IMG/VR virus record: IMGVR_UViG_3300032313_001394
Location: 62,001 to 126,000 of that record
Reading direction: 5' to 3' (one strand)
DNA from: a virus
Length of the DNA stretch: 64,000 nt
The translations under genes and the position numbers were made by a program. A model generated the notes under the pieces. The model saw only the letters and a list, made by a program, of their open reading frames with translations. It did no database searches and was not told the DNA's origin. Positions 47,421-57,179 of the stretch are shown one piece after another (the stretch's first letter is position 1; every line of letters starts with the position of its first letter).

Positions 47421-47437
47421 TTAATTTAATAAAGAAA
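47421..47437 (-). promoter_or_regulatory. Promoter-like element, variant
   Basis: Minus-strand TTTCTTTATTAAATTAA, 5 nt before the clamp gene start. Confidence 0.5.
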
Positions 47438-47438
47438 T

Positions 47439-48083
47439 TTAGTTTAGCTTTAAAAGCATACCAATTCCCATATAAGCATTTGGACGCATAGAACCTTCAT
47501 GTACATTACCACCAACTTGTAATTGAAGTAAATTATCATTTAATGATTTACGAACAATTGATAACCCAAATGATTGGAAGGGTTGTGTAAAGTTTGTAGT
47601 CATATGTGGTCCCATATACCATTGTATTGTTTTTGGTCGATATACCTCTACAATTCGTTCCTTAATTTTTGGTTTTACATCTGCAATCCATCTTCTACTT
47701 ACTAGGCGATTATGTGAAATTGTATCTGTAATTATAACATTGCCAACACCTTCTTCTAATGTTAGTACTTCTCTATGTACATTCTTTGGATAGTATTGTT
47801 GCAGAATAGCAACAGTATCTAATGCTGTTGGAGCAGTTGGTACATTTACTAGTTTATACTCAATTTGTGGAACTTTTACAATCTGTGGTTTTGATTTTTT
47901 AATCTTTACCTGTGGTACATATTTAATTTGAGTAACATTAATTGTTTGAGGTTGTTTTATTGGAATTACTTTAGATACGGTAGCAACTCCGTTCTTATAT
48001 GTTTTAATAATAATAAATTTTTGTTTTTGGCCAAACGCTGACACTCCCATCAGCATTAGTAATAGTATGTATAACTTTTTCAT
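47439..48083 (-). CDS. Exported protein, possible outer-membrane barrel-like
   Basis: 214 residues. MKKLYILLLMLMGVSAFGQ is a signal peptide with a likely cut after Gly18 or Gln19. The mature N-terminal half is Lys/Pro/Val-rich (PQVKIKKSKPQIVKVPQIEY); the last 90 residues are strands such as FGLSIVRKSLNDN and YMGIGMLLKLN, like a small beta-barrel end. Sits in the replication module, which is surprising. Followed by another such protein set at 58-61 kb. Confidence 0.6.
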   Translation of the reverse strand: MKKLYILLLMLMGVSAFGQKQKFIIIKTYKNGVATVSKVIPIKQPQTINVTQIKYVPQVKIKKSKPQIVKVPQIEYKLVNVPTAPTALDTVAILQQYYPKNVHREVLTLEEGVGNVIITDTISHNRLVSRRWIADVKPKIKERIVEVYRPKTIQWYMGPHMTTNFTQPFQSFGLSIVRKSLNDNLLQLQVGGNVHEGSMRPNAYMGIGMLLKLN

Positions 48084-48103
48084 CGTATATAAATATATAT
48101 TTT

Positions 48104-50680
48104 TTAATTAAAAGTGAAAAATTTATTAATATTTGCATTAAATATAGGCATCCCCCAACCAATATCTGAATATAATGATTCGATTTTATTTTTCATTATA
48201 TTATCAAATAATAATCCTCTATCGATATATTTTTCAATAAAATCAGTAATTTGAGATGGATCATTATAACCATTAAAACCAATACAATCTATTTTATATG
48301 GATTATCTTTTAAATAAGCAATTAACATCTTATCACCAACTTGAAATGCAGAATATTGTTTATCTAATTGTTTAAAACGTAATAAGTCATTATAACGAAT
48401 AGCTGCTTTAGTATTGATTGGGCATTTAGTTTTTAATTTACTAAATATTTCACCATTACATGGTTTGGATTCTAAATATGAACTTAATTGTTTTAAACCG
48501 GTTGGTTTTAATAATTGACGCCAATCGATTGTATTTACTTTAGTTTTAAAGTCAAGTAATTGTTTATCTATTTCATGTTTGGCTTTACCAAATATAATTT
48601 GATTTAATATTGACTCACCAAATTGTCTAAATAATGGTGGAAAATTTGATTTCATCAAATCTAATCCTTTAATATCTAGTTCTTCAACAGGTACACCTTC
48701 CTTATTTACAATAAACATTGCATAACGTCTTTTACCTGCAAAATAACCTCGTTCAAGTACTACTTCTTGTTTTAATTCAAAATAATGAGGACGATCATGT
48801 AAATTAAATAAATCAACAACTAATGTATTTAGATGTTCATTAGCAACTTTCTGTACTTCAGTTGCAATTTCTAAAACATGTTTAACTGTTTCTTCTCTAT
48901 TGCTTAAATCTAAATCAGGAAAACGTTTTTTAGCTAATTGTTTACATTGAATAAATAATGAATCGGTATCTGATGTAACAATATAATCTACATCTTGAGT
49001 ACCTACTTGTTCATTCATCCATTTATTTACAAATTTAATAGATTCTTGAGTTAGTCGTTGACCAGTTAATGTAATGGCTTTAGATATCATTTTATGACCA
49101 TCTGTGTATCGCCATGAATTTTTAGCAAACACACCATAAACATCATTTAATTTAATTTTATATGCATGTTGACGTCTATTATAAAAATCACCCATAACTG
49201 GATCTTTATCGACTTTAAATGCTTTTTTCATTAAATCCTTATATTCAACCCTTTTATTAAACCAATCCTCTAATATATTACAAACGATAGATTCTTTTGA
49301 TTTATCAAATATAACACCAGGAGCAGATATGATTAAATTAGCATTTTTAACCATATTAGTCATTATACCTGCTGTTGTTTCTCTTAATATAGTTGTTCTA
49401 TCAGGTAATACTTTTTCAACAGTAATTGGTGTATCTGGGTCCATTGATTCTAATATATCTAATGACCATTGATTATCATATTTATCTTTATTTACAATAC
49501 GACCAACTAATGTTTCAATACCAATATTTAAAGAACGAATAATTGATGGATATAGTGATGTAAAGTCTAAGTCAATAACCCATTCATATAAACCAGGTAC
49601 AGGATCTTTTAAATAACCACCTGCATATTCTTCTTCAACATCTTTTAATATTGGATTTAATGTAGTAGGTTTATTAGGAGATACAATATTCTTACGTTTT
49701 AAATAAGTTAAAATAGCACCATCATTTAATGCAGTTGAATAGTACATATTTTCATACTTAGTATGACATAAGTGACCAATTGTAACTGTTAAGTCAATAA
49801 ATTTTAATTTTTCTTCTAATTTAACTAGAATTTCAACGTCACGAATATTATATTCAATGAATTTAGTTACATCATCTCTAAATAATTTATCTAATGAACC
49901 ATAATATTCAATTTTACCTAACTTAACATATTTTTCTCCAATATCACCTAATTTATATGATGATTCTTGCTTCATGACAAATTTTTTAAATAATTGCATG
50001 TAGTCAAGATGATTAATACCTCCAATTATAACTGGACAATCTGTATTTTGTGGATTAACTTTAACTTTACGAATCGGAGATAAGCGGTCAGCTTGTGATT
50101 TACCTAATACTTTAGCAATACGTTGGTAAGTATAACCTACGTCAAAGAATTCACTATTCCAACCCGAGATTATCGTGGGATCTATTTCCTCCCATTTATC
50201 GAGGAATTGTTGCAGCAGGACTTTTTCGGAAAGACACGATATAACAATTTTATCGTCTTGAGTATAATTTTCAAGTAATTTATTTTCATCTAGAATATAA
50301 CAATAATATTGTTTAGTTGTTGCATCATATAAAGCAATTGATGTAATTTTCGTAGGTGTTTCAATTATTGTAGTAGGTGTTAATGCACCTGCAATTTCAC
50401 ACTCAATATCAAAAAATACAACATTATGATATGATGGTGTATCGTCTGATTCTGAATATAAATCTACTAAAACACGTGTTTCTTTATCAACATCAGTTTC
50501 ATAACAATCGGATTCATATTTTTTAGTAGGAGAAACCGGATCACCAAATAATGTTTTATAAGTACCTTTAGGATCGGGTTTATAGAATGTTGGTTGATAT
50601 TCGAATTCTTGCCATCCTAATTTATCATCACGTAAATGATATTTTTTTTCTTTATAATCGTAATAGATTGATTGAAACAT
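48104..50680 (-). CDS. gp43: Family B DNA polymerase, gp43-like
   Basis: 858 residues. Exonuclease motifs: FFDIECEI (89-96, Asp91, Glu93), SGWNSEFFD (172-180), YNIRDVEIL (277-285). Polymerase motifs: DFTSLYPSI (372-380, motif A), KIKLNDVYGVFAK (508-520, motif B) and TSDTDSLFI (569-577, motif C). All catalytic acids are present, so an active proofreading replicase. Slightly shorter than T4 gp43. Works with gp45 and gp44/62. Confidence 0.95.
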   Translation of the reverse strand: MFQSIYYDYKEKKYHLRDDKLGWQEFEYQPTFYKPDPKGTYKTLFGDPVSPTKKYESDCYETDVDKETRVLVDLYSESDDTPSYHNVVFFDIECEIAGALTPTTIIETPTKITSIALYDATTKQYYCYILDENKLLENYTQDDKIVISCLSEKVLLQQFLDKWEEIDPTIISGWNSEFFDVGYTYQRIAKVLGKSQADRLSPIRKVKVNPQNTDCPVIIGGINHLDYMQLFKKFVMKQESSYKLGDIGEKYVKLGKIEYYGSLDKLFRDDVTKFIEYNIRDVEILVKLEEKLKFIDLTVTIGHLCHTKYENMYYSTALNDGAILTYLKRKNIVSPNKPTTLNPILKDVEEEYAGGYLKDPVPGLYEWVIDLDFTSLYPSIIRSLNIGIETLVGRIVNKDKYDNQWSLDILESMDPDTPITVEKVLPDRTTILRETTAGIMTNMVKNANLIISAPGVIFDKSKESIVCNILEDWFNKRVEYKDLMKKAFKVDKDPVMGDFYNRRQHAYKIKLNDVYGVFAKNSWRYTDGHKMISKAITLTGQRLTQESIKFVNKWMNEQVGTQDVDYIVTSDTDSLFIQCKQLAKKRFPDLDLSNREETVKHVLEIATEVQKVANEHLNTLVVDLFNLHDRPHYFELKQEVVLERGYFAGKRRYAMFIVNKEGVPVEELDIKGLDLMKSNFPPLFRQFGESILNQIIFGKAKHEIDKQLLDFKTKVNTIDWRQLLKPTGLKQLSSYLESKPCNGEIFSKLKTKCPINTKAAIRYNDLLRFKQLDKQYSAFQVGDKMLIAYLKDNPYKIDCIGFNGYNDPSQITDFIEKYIDRGLLFDNIMKNKIESLYSDIGWGMPIFNANINKFFTFN

Positions 50681-50692
50681 ATAACCTTTTTA

Positions 50693-50712
50693 TTTTCAAT
50701 ATAATTAAGAAA
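50693..50712 (-). promoter_or_regulatory. Conserved promoter-like element
   Basis: Minus-strand TTTCTTAATTATATTGAAAA, 13 nt before the polymerase start. Confidence 0.6.
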
Positions 50713-51697
50713 ACATTTGAGATTGAATCCATTTATACGTTTTTTCTAAACCAATATAAAGTGGTTGTGTAGGTTCCCATCCTAATTTTTCCTTAATTAA
50801 TGTATTGTCTGAATTTCTTCCTCTAACACCTTCAGGTCCAGAAATATTTTTAATTCCTGCTCGTTTACCTGCTAGTTTAATAACTAACTTAGTTAAATCA
50901 TTAATAGAAATTATTTCATTAGAACCAATATTGACTGGATCTATAAATTGGGAATCCATTAAACGACGAACACCTTCTAAACATTCATCAATATATAAAA
51001 ATGAACGTGTTTGTAAACCATCACCCCATATTTCAATTTCTTCATCCATTAATGAATCAGCTACTTTACGGCATATTGCTGCTGGTGCTTTTTCTTTACC
51101 TCCATAAAATGTACTTTCAGGACCGAAAATATTATGGAAACGAGCAATACGAACATCTAAACCATAATTCCGATTAAATGCTAAGTATAATCTTTCACTA
51201 AATAATTTTTCCCATCCATATTCAGAATCTGGGTTGGCTGGATATGCAGATGACTCTTCGCAATTTGGATTATTTGGATCTAATTGATTATGTTCTGGAT
51301 ACATACAAGCTGAAGATGAATAGAATATTTTTTTAATTGATTTTTTTACAGCTTCATGTACTACATTTAAATTTATTAATGCTGAACTATGCATTACATT
51401 TGCATCATTTTCACCAGTAAAAATATAACCGGCTCCTCCCATGTCTGCTGCTAATTGATATACTTCATCAAATGAGTTTATATTATCTTGTTCAGATAAT
51501 TGATTTGGAGCATACATTACTTTAGATACTAATGATGGGTTTCTTAAATCCCCAACAATAAATTCATCGGCTTTAGATGATGAAAATTCGGGTAATTTTA
51601 AATCAACTCCTCGTACCCAATAACCTTCTGATTTTAATTTTGTAACTAAATGATTTCCAATAAAACCACCAGCTCCTAATACTAATGCTGTTTTCAT
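50705..51697 (-). CDS. GDP-mannose 3,5-epimerase-like NAD-dependent epimerase
   Basis: 330 residues. GAGGFIGN (8-15), LAADMGGAGYIFTGENDA (82-99), SSSACMYPEHNQL (127-139), Tyr160 and Lys164 in EYGWEKLF, RFHNIFGP, EKAPAAICRK and IWGDGLQTRSFLYIDEC. The LAADMGG and EKAPAAxCRK strings are typical of GDP-mannose 3,5-epimerase, which makes GDP-L-galactose or related sugars. Spans the second glycan island boundary next to polymerase. Confidence 0.8.
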   Translation of the reverse strand: MKTALVLGAGGFIGNHLVTKLKSEGYWVRGVDLKLPEFSSSKADEFIVGDLRNPSLVSKVMYAPNQLSEQDNINSFDEVYQLAADMGGAGYIFTGENDANVMHSSALINLNVVHEAVKKSIKKIFYSSSACMYPEHNQLDPNNPNCEESSAYPANPDSEYGWEKLFSERLYLAFNRNYGLDVRIARFHNIFGPESTFYGGKEKAPAAICRKVADSLMDEEIEIWGDGLQTRSFLYIDECLEGVRRLMDSQFIDPVNIGSNEIISINDLTKLVIKLAGKRAGIKNISGPEGVRGRNSDNTLIKEKLGWEPTQPLYIGLEKTYKWIQSQMFS

Positions 51698-51700
51698 ATA

Positions 51701-53071
51701 TTATTTATAATTTTTTAGATAATAATTTAAATCTTCAGGGGTACCTAACCCCCACATTTGGGTAGCTAAAAACGGTCTTATTTGTTTTTTATCTTGAATA
51801 GCTTGATTAAATACAGGACAAACATAAAATTCATTATTTACTCTAATATTTTTATCAATCATTTGTTCAGCATATTTAACAAAATCAGAACCATGTTTCC
51901 AATAATAATATCCTACTGTAGCATTATCTGATATTGGATTTTTTTCTTCTACTAAATCTATTAATCCAGTATTTTCATCTATTTGGGCAAATGACCATTT
52001 AGGATGAGTAGATTTAAATATAACTATACCCCCATCAGCTTCAGTTTCATTCATTTTATACATAAACTCATTTGAGTCCCATTCAACAAACTGATCAGAA
52101 TTAGCAAAAAACAAAGGAGCATTATTATTAATATAATCTTTAGCTAATAATGCTGTACAAGCTGCTCCTTCTGTTAAACCATCTACTTCTACAATTTTAC
52201 AATTTGGAGTAATTAAATTTAATAATGTATCTAAATTATATTTTTGACGATGGTTCTTTTGAACAACATAAATATAATTAGCATCAATATTTAAATTTTC
52301 AACTACAACCTGGATCATAGGTTTATTATTTATATCAATTAAAGGTTTAGGAAATGTATATCCTGCTTGTTCGAATCGAGAACCAGCTCCCGCCATTGGA
52401 ATTAATACATTTAATTTTCCATCTTGCCATTTTGGAATATTCATGTGTTTATTTTTATTTAATTTATTTATTATTTTTTCTAATGTTAAATCAGATGGAT
52501 TATCTACTCTTAAAACATTTGCTCTACTTCTACTAGCTGCAAGTAATCCATGAGGTGAATCTTCTACAATAAGAGTTTCTTCGGGTAAACAACTCATCAT
52601 ACTCATTGTTTTCCAATACATTTCTGGATGTGGTTTAGAATTTTTTACATCTTCATTAGATATAATTAAATCCATAAACTCAATTATACCTATTTTTGCT
52701 AACATAACTAATACAGACCTTCTAATTGAGTTTGAAGCACATGCTAACTTATACCCACCATCTCTCAATTCTTTAAACAATTTAATCTTTTCTGAATCCG
52801 GCTGTAATTTGGATATTGCTTCAATCGTTAGATGTTGTTTTCTAAACCAAATATTATCATAAAGTTCAAGATGTAATCCTTTATTTTGGGTAAGTAATTC
52901 TAATTTTTGAGTTGTTTTTAATCCATCATATATTGATAGATGTTCGGTTTCAGTAATTATATATTCATTACCATACTCTTTTAAAGCTTGATTTAAAGTA
53001 TCATAATGAATTTTTTTAGCTTCTACTAAAACTCCATCTAAATCAAATATAATTAATTTTATTTTAGTCAT
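51701..53071 (-). CDS. Fusion: HAD phosphatase + sugar nucleotidyltransferase
   Basis: 456 residues. Part 1 (1-205) is a HAD hydrolase of the beta-phosphoglucomutase type: FDLDGVLVE (9-17), CASNS (111-115), NSKPHPEMY (144-152) and VEDSPHG (169-175). Part 2 (218-456) is a sugar-phosphate nucleotidyltransferase: IPMAGAGSRFEQ (224-235), FPKPLIDINNKPM (240-252) and LFFANSDQF. A Met at 210 could be an internal start. A single protein joins phosphate removal and nucleotide-sugar formation. Confidence 0.8.
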   Translation of the reverse strand: MTKIKLIIFDLDGVLVEAKKIHYDTLNQALKEYGNEYIITETEHLSIYDGLKTTQKLELLTQNKGLHLELYDNIWFRKQHLTIEAISKLQPDSEKIKLFKELRDGGYKLACASNSIRRSVLVMLAKIGIIEFMDLIISNEDVKNSKPHPEMYWKTMSMMSCLPEETLIVEDSPHGLLAASRSRANVLRVDNPSDLTLEKIINKLNKNKHMNIPKWQDGKLNVLIPMAGAGSRFEQAGYTFPKPLIDINNKPMIQVVVENLNIDANYIYVVQKNHRQKYNLDTLLNLITPNCKIVEVDGLTEGAACTALLAKDYINNNAPLFFANSDQFVEWDSNEFMYKMNETEADGGIVIFKSTHPKWSFAQIDENTGLIDLVEEKNPISDNATVGYYYWKHGSDFVKYAEQMIDKNIRVNNEFYVCPVFNQAIQDKKQIRPFLATQMWGLGTPEDLNYYLKNYK

Positions 53072-53874
53072 TAAAATTTATTAAGATCTTTTATTAACGA
53101 TCTATATTTCTGTTCATTTAAAGTTAATATATTTTTTTCAAAATATGGATAAAAATAATATCTAGGAATTTGAGGTTCTTTAGGAAATTCTTTTATGTTT
53201 TGCCAATGTTCAGGCCAACACCCCCATTTATCAAAAAATAAATCCCAGTTATATCCATGCCACTCATGACTATGAAATTGACCATTTAAATTGTGGATTT
53301 GGTCAATAAATTTTTCATATGGGTCTTCTATAACATTATGCTGTCTGTGATGCCATAAACCATCATTTATACTTATTTTATCTTTATGCATAACATAGGC
53401 ATTCATAAAATAATCTGCTTCTTGATATCCTATTGAGCAAAATCTTTCATCAAATATTCCTATATGTTTGATTGCATCAACATTAAAACTCATCAATTGA
53501 TCCCCAGCTCCAATTTGTATAAAATCATATAGATTATGGTATTCTATTAAATTAGAAAAACAGTTAGGTTTTACAAAAGTATCATTTTGTAATGTTATAA
53601 CTAAATCAGTATCTGGATTATTTAAATCTTTAAATCCATTTATAATTGATTGATTCCAATTTCGTGATAAATGACCATTTGAAAAATCGGGTCTTAATAT
53701 ATTATTTAATACTTTTAAATTAGGATAATGATCAAATCCTATTAATTCAGAATAATTGTTTATAATATTTACATTATAATCATATTGTAATAAATCACTT
53801 GAATATAATCTTTCTAAGTTTTCTCTTAATACATTATCATTATTGTAGGTTACAATATATATTTTTATTTTCAT
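53071..53874 (-). CDS. Glycosyltransferase (GT2-like)
   Basis: 267 residues. MKIKIYIVTYNNDNVLRENL and LVITLQNDTFVKPN show the GT-A start and QND near the metal site. His/Trp-rich C-terminal half (HHRQHNVIEDPYEKF, EWHGYNWDLFFDKWGCW). Overlaps next gene by 4 nt. Confidence 0.65.
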   Translation of the reverse strand: MKIKIYIVTYNNDNVLRENLERLYSSDLLQYDYNVNIINNYSELIGFDHYPNLKVLNNILRPDFSNGHLSRNWNQSIINGFKDLNNPDTDLVITLQNDTFVKPNCFSNLIEYHNLYDFIQIGAGDQLMSFNVDAIKHIGIFDERFCSIGYQEADYFMNAYVMHKDKISINDGLWHHRQHNVIEDPYEKFIDQIHNLNGQFHSHEWHGYNWDLFFDKWGCWPEHWQNIKEFPKEPQIPRYYFYPYFEKNILTLNEQKYRSLIKDLNKF

Positions 53875-54530
53875 AAACGATAGAAGAAATGTTTATCTAT
53901 ATTTAATTTACTATTATATACTGTTTGATTTTTGGAAAAATTAGTATATTCTAAATAATGTTTAGACGCATCAATTAAATGGAACATTAAACTCCATCTT
54001 CGTTCCATACCACATCCTTCGTTTTTGTTAGTAGGATATTTTAACCACTCTTTAGGTAATTTATCTAATGTTTCTTTTCTTACTCCAAATATAGGACCAA
54101 ATATTGAATCATGAGGATTATTATTTATTGTTAAACCTTCTTCACCCCATAAACGTTGATCTTCATTTTCATAAAAATACCCAAAATTAATCCAAGGTAC
54201 CACTTCATAGATATCTAGAAAATTTTCCCACATTAAAATTAATTTAGGATTAGTTATGTTTAATGAATCTTGAAGGAATATATATTTGTTTGAAGGGTAA
54301 TTATTATACGCATAAATGTAGGCTCCTGAATCCCAACAAGTATAATCTAATGTTTCAAAAATATATTGAGGATAATTTAGTTTACATTCTTCAAAAAATG
54401 TTTTGTATTCTTCATTATCTGAATTAGTATCAATAATTAATACTTGATTATTATTTAAATTAATAGATGATAATGTTTTTAACATATTATCTAATAAATC
54501 TATTCTATTATGTGATGCTATTACTATCAT
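53871..54530 (-). CDS. Glycosyltransferase-like protein
   Basis: 219 residues. MIVIASHNRIDLLDNMLKTL, IDTNSDNEEYK and KYIFLQDSLNI fit a GT-A fold with LQDS in place of the DxD. The C-terminal FGPIFGVRKETLDKLPKEW is like capsule-type glycosyltransferases. Sits in the middle of the second glycan island. Confidence 0.6.
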   Translation of the reverse strand: MIVIASHNRIDLLDNMLKTLSSINLNNNQVLIIDTNSDNEEYKTFFEECKLNYPQYIFETLDYTCWDSGAYIYAYNNYPSNKYIFLQDSLNITNPKLILMWENFLDIYEVVPWINFGYFYENEDQRLWGEEGLTINNNPHDSIFGPIFGVRKETLDKLPKEWLKYPTNKNEGCGMERRWSLMFHLIDASKHYLEYTNFSKNQTVYNSKLNIDKHFFYRL

Positions 54531-55232
54531 TTAAATAAAATTATTAATATCTTTTTCCCAACCTAAATTAGTATAAGGTAAAGGAGTTAATGAATGTAAA
54601 TAAAATAAATTAGTTAAAATAGATTGATCCCAAGTATGTCTTACATAACCTTCATGATTATCTTCATTAATTGGTGAACATATAACATCATAATTTAAAC
54701 ACCATTGTTTCCATTCATTTAAAAAAGATAATGATTTAGGATTTTTTTCATATATTCCCCAATTAGCAGCTAATTGATATTTACTTCTATAAAATTCATC
54801 ATCACACCCCATTAATTTAAAACATTTATCTTTAGTATATTCATTATGTTTAAACCATCCATGACTTAATCCTATACCATTATATTCTTTTATTACTTTA
54901 TCAATTAAAACATTAACGTCTTTTTTAATACTAAAATTATATTCTAATCGACCTGCATCATGGTATAAAACAACATCACCATCATTTATTTTTTCGAGTA
55001 CATCCAATATTATTAATGGTTTCCAAGCATAAAAATTAAATCCTGGATCATCATTATTATCCTTAAATTGAGATGAAAATTCATCCATATTTAACATTTC
55101 AGGATTATATAAATGAAAATGTTCAATCCCAAACTGTTTAGAAGACTCAATTAATTGTTTAACACTATTAGCATAATAATTTATTACTCCATATTTTGAA
55201 GGAGTTGTAAACATTACTAAATGTACATTCAT
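54531..55232 (-). CDS. Glycosyltransferase-like protein
   Basis: 233 residues. INDGDVVLYHDAGRLEYNFS resembles the core of capsule-type and glycan-processing proteins; HDAGR stands where a metal-binding motif is expected, and Trp-rich loops follow (HGWFKHNEYTKDKCF, WDQSILTNL). Acceptor and donor unknown. Confidence 0.55.
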   Translation of the reverse strand: MNVHLVMFTTPSKYGVINYYANSVKQLIESSKQFGIEHFHLYNPEMLNMDEFSSQFKDNNDDPGFNFYAWKPLIILDVLEKINDGDVVLYHDAGRLEYNFSIKKDVNVLIDKVIKEYNGIGLSHGWFKHNEYTKDKCFKLMGCDDEFYRSKYQLAANWGIYEKNPKSLSFLNEWKQWCLNYDVICSPINEDNHEGYVRHTWDQSILTNLFYLHSLTPLPYTNLGWEKDINNFI

Positions 55233-55233
55233 A

Positions 55234-55749
55234 TTATTTTATATAGGAAGAATGAATATAATAATCATCCTGAGTGTTTAATTCTTTTACAAATATATAT
55301 CCTTTTTGCTTAAATAATTCTCTAGATTCATCTCTAGTTGATTGATCTCTATAATAATCAGTTTCAAAAGTAACTACATTAAATATATAATCAGTTTCAA
55401 ATAATTTTTTTAATGCAGCAAATGTTAATGTAGGTGGTTCAATATCTACTGATAGATAATCTATTACTAATGGCATATTATTTTCTTTTAATAAAGCATC
55501 ATAATCTATAATAACAGCATCAGCACATACAAATTTACTATTAGGTCTATTTTGAATCCAATCTGCTTCAAAATCACATTTTACATCAATTCCAATGCCT
55601 CTCCAATTTAGTTCATTTTCTAGATAGTAAGTATTTGAAATGTTTTTATAATGATGACAACCAATATCTAAAAAGGTTCCATCTGTTTTAAAATTTAAAG
55701 TTTCAGCAACAAATTGATCTTGAGCTGTCCATTCTTGAGAATAATACAT
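55234..55749 (-). CDS. FkbM-type SAM methyltransferase
   Basis: 171 residues. GTFLDIGCHHYKNISNTYYL, the acidic IGIDVKCDFEADW, YLSVDIEPPTLTFAALKKLF and FNVVTFETDYY match the FkbM sugar-methylase family, although shorter than usual. Probably O-methylates a sugar of the phage glycan. One base from the next gene. Confidence 0.7.
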   Translation of the reverse strand: MYYSQEWTAQDQFVAETLNFKTDGTFLDIGCHHYKNISNTYYLENELNWRGIGIDVKCDFEADWIQNRPNSKFVCADAVIIDYDALLKENNMPLVIDYLSVDIEPPTLTFAALKKLFETDYIFNVVTFETDYYRDQSTRDESRELFKQKGYIFVKELNTQDDYYIHSSYIK

Positions 55750-56687
55750 TATTTTATAATTATGTCAGTAATATTATACATCCAATGGGGATGATTTCCT
55801 TCAACAAAATCTACATCTATTTCTACACCATCATTACCTCTACCATAAATAACTTGTTTATCTAAAACAGGACTATATACTTTAGCGGTAGGAGATAAAA
55901 ATGAAGCCCACCAACTAAATGAACTGTTTGCTCTAAATATGGTACGTGCAAAATATAATTTAAGAAAATCTTCTAACCAATCAAACACTATAGAATCATC
56001 ATATTGAGACCCTACAGGATATGACCATCCTAAAATAGGAGTAGGTAAACGATCAATATGCCATTTTTTACTATGATCATCTGAAATCCACATAATATCT
56101 TCAGGATTATATCCGAATTTTTCAAATGCTTTAGAATATGAATCTTTAGAAACTACTGAATATCCTTGTGGGTTGTTTTTATTATATTCTGAATTTGAAA
56201 TATCATCTCTACGTAAATGAGCAATATCATAAGTTCCGGCAATTGAACTCCAATATTTGTAAGCGTCTGTATTTTTAACTTTATCAGAAAATTCAAATAC
56301 CTTTAATAAGTATTCTTTATTCATTGAGTCAAAAATATGATGAGAATAGGCACAAACTGAATCAAAAAATACAGGATAATCATATTTAGCATAATTCTGA
56401 TTAATTACATCAGGATTAATTAATTTAGCATCCGGATGTAATTTTTGAATTGATTGTGTTCTAAATTCTAAAGTATTCATAGAAGATTGAGTCTGGTTAA
56501 TTTCTAATCTTAAAGTATCATCTTCTACAACTTCATGATATTGATTCTTAAATAAATGAGTTCCTTCCCAATCACTAGGTAAATAAAAAGGAATATTATT
56601 TAATTTAGCATAAGTGGCCCCATAAGCATATTGATGCATACGATTACCAAAACGGCCATTCCAATGGGCTAATAATATAAAACTCAT
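55749..56687 (-). CDS. GT11 alpha-1,2-fucosyltransferase-like protein
   Basis: 312 residues. HWNGRFGNRMHQYAYG (8-23), IAHLRRDDIS (155-164) and SSFSWWASFL (255-264) are the three GT11 markers (GRxGNxxxxYA, HxRRxD and SFSWW). GT11 enzymes use GDP-fucose. With the GDP-mannose epimerase-like gene at 50705, a GDP-sugar pathway is likely. Confidence 0.75.
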   Translation of the reverse strand: MSFILLAHWNGRFGNRMHQYAYGATYAKLNNIPFYLPSDWEGTHLFKNQYHEVVEDDTLRLEINQTQSSMNTLEFRTQSIQKLHPDAKLINPDVINQNYAKYDYPVFFDSVCAYSHHIFDSMNKEYLLKVFEFSDKVKNTDAYKYWSSIAGTYDIAHLRRDDISNSEYNKNNPQGYSVVSKDSYSKAFEKFGYNPEDIMWISDDHSKKWHIDRLPTPILGWSYPVGSQYDDSIVFDWLEDFLKLYFARTIFRANSSFSWWASFLSPTAKVYSPVLDKQVIYGRGNDGVEIDVDFVEGNHPHWMYNITDIIIK

Positions 56688-57178
56688 ATATTCTTTAACT
56701 CGTTTTCAGTGAAAAATTGTCTTAAATTAGGTGGGAAATATGATAATGATTTTTGTACTTTACGATCTTCAGAACGGTATATTACATACTTATCACCACG
56801 TTTTTCAAAATGACATGGGCGACCAGAAGCAGCAGCTCTAAATTTAGCAGTTGCATCAGCTTCTTCCTCTGTAGCACATGATTTAGATAAATTAGATGCT
56901 TGTACTTCATTATATGCAGCTAAGAATTTATCCTTTAAACCAAATGCCATAATACCAGCTGATAATACGTACATAATATCACAGAATGCATCTAGTACTT
57001 CTACAATATCACCATCTTCTGCTGCTTCTTTATATTCGTCTAATTCTTCTTGAATAAAATTATAAATAAAATCACGTTCCATTTTTTCTGGAATCGTAGG
57101 AGTATAATTATTTAGTTTACCAAATAATTTATTGAATTTTTCTACTTCACTAATGAAGTGTAATTTATTATCTTCCAT
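56684..57178 (-). CDS. MazG-like nucleotide pyrophosphohydrolase
   Basis: 164 residues. RDFIYNFIQEELDEYKEAAE (35-54) and VEVLDAFCDIMYVLSAGIMA (58-77) show the EExxE...ExxD metal motif of the all-helical NTP-PPase (MazG, phosphoribosyl-ATP pyrophosphohydrolase) superfamily. Cleans up or alters nucleotide pools and alarmones. Next to GTP cyclohydrolase I. Confidence 0.75.
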   Translation of the reverse strand: MEDNKLHFISEVEKFNKLFGKLNNYTPTIPEKMERDFIYNFIQEELDEYKEAAEDGDIVEVLDAFCDIMYVLSAGIMAFGLKDKFLAAYNEVQASNLSKSCATEEEADATAKFRAAASGRPCHFEKRGDKYVIYRSEDRKVQKSLSYFPPNLRQFFTENELKNI

Positions 57179-57179
57179 A

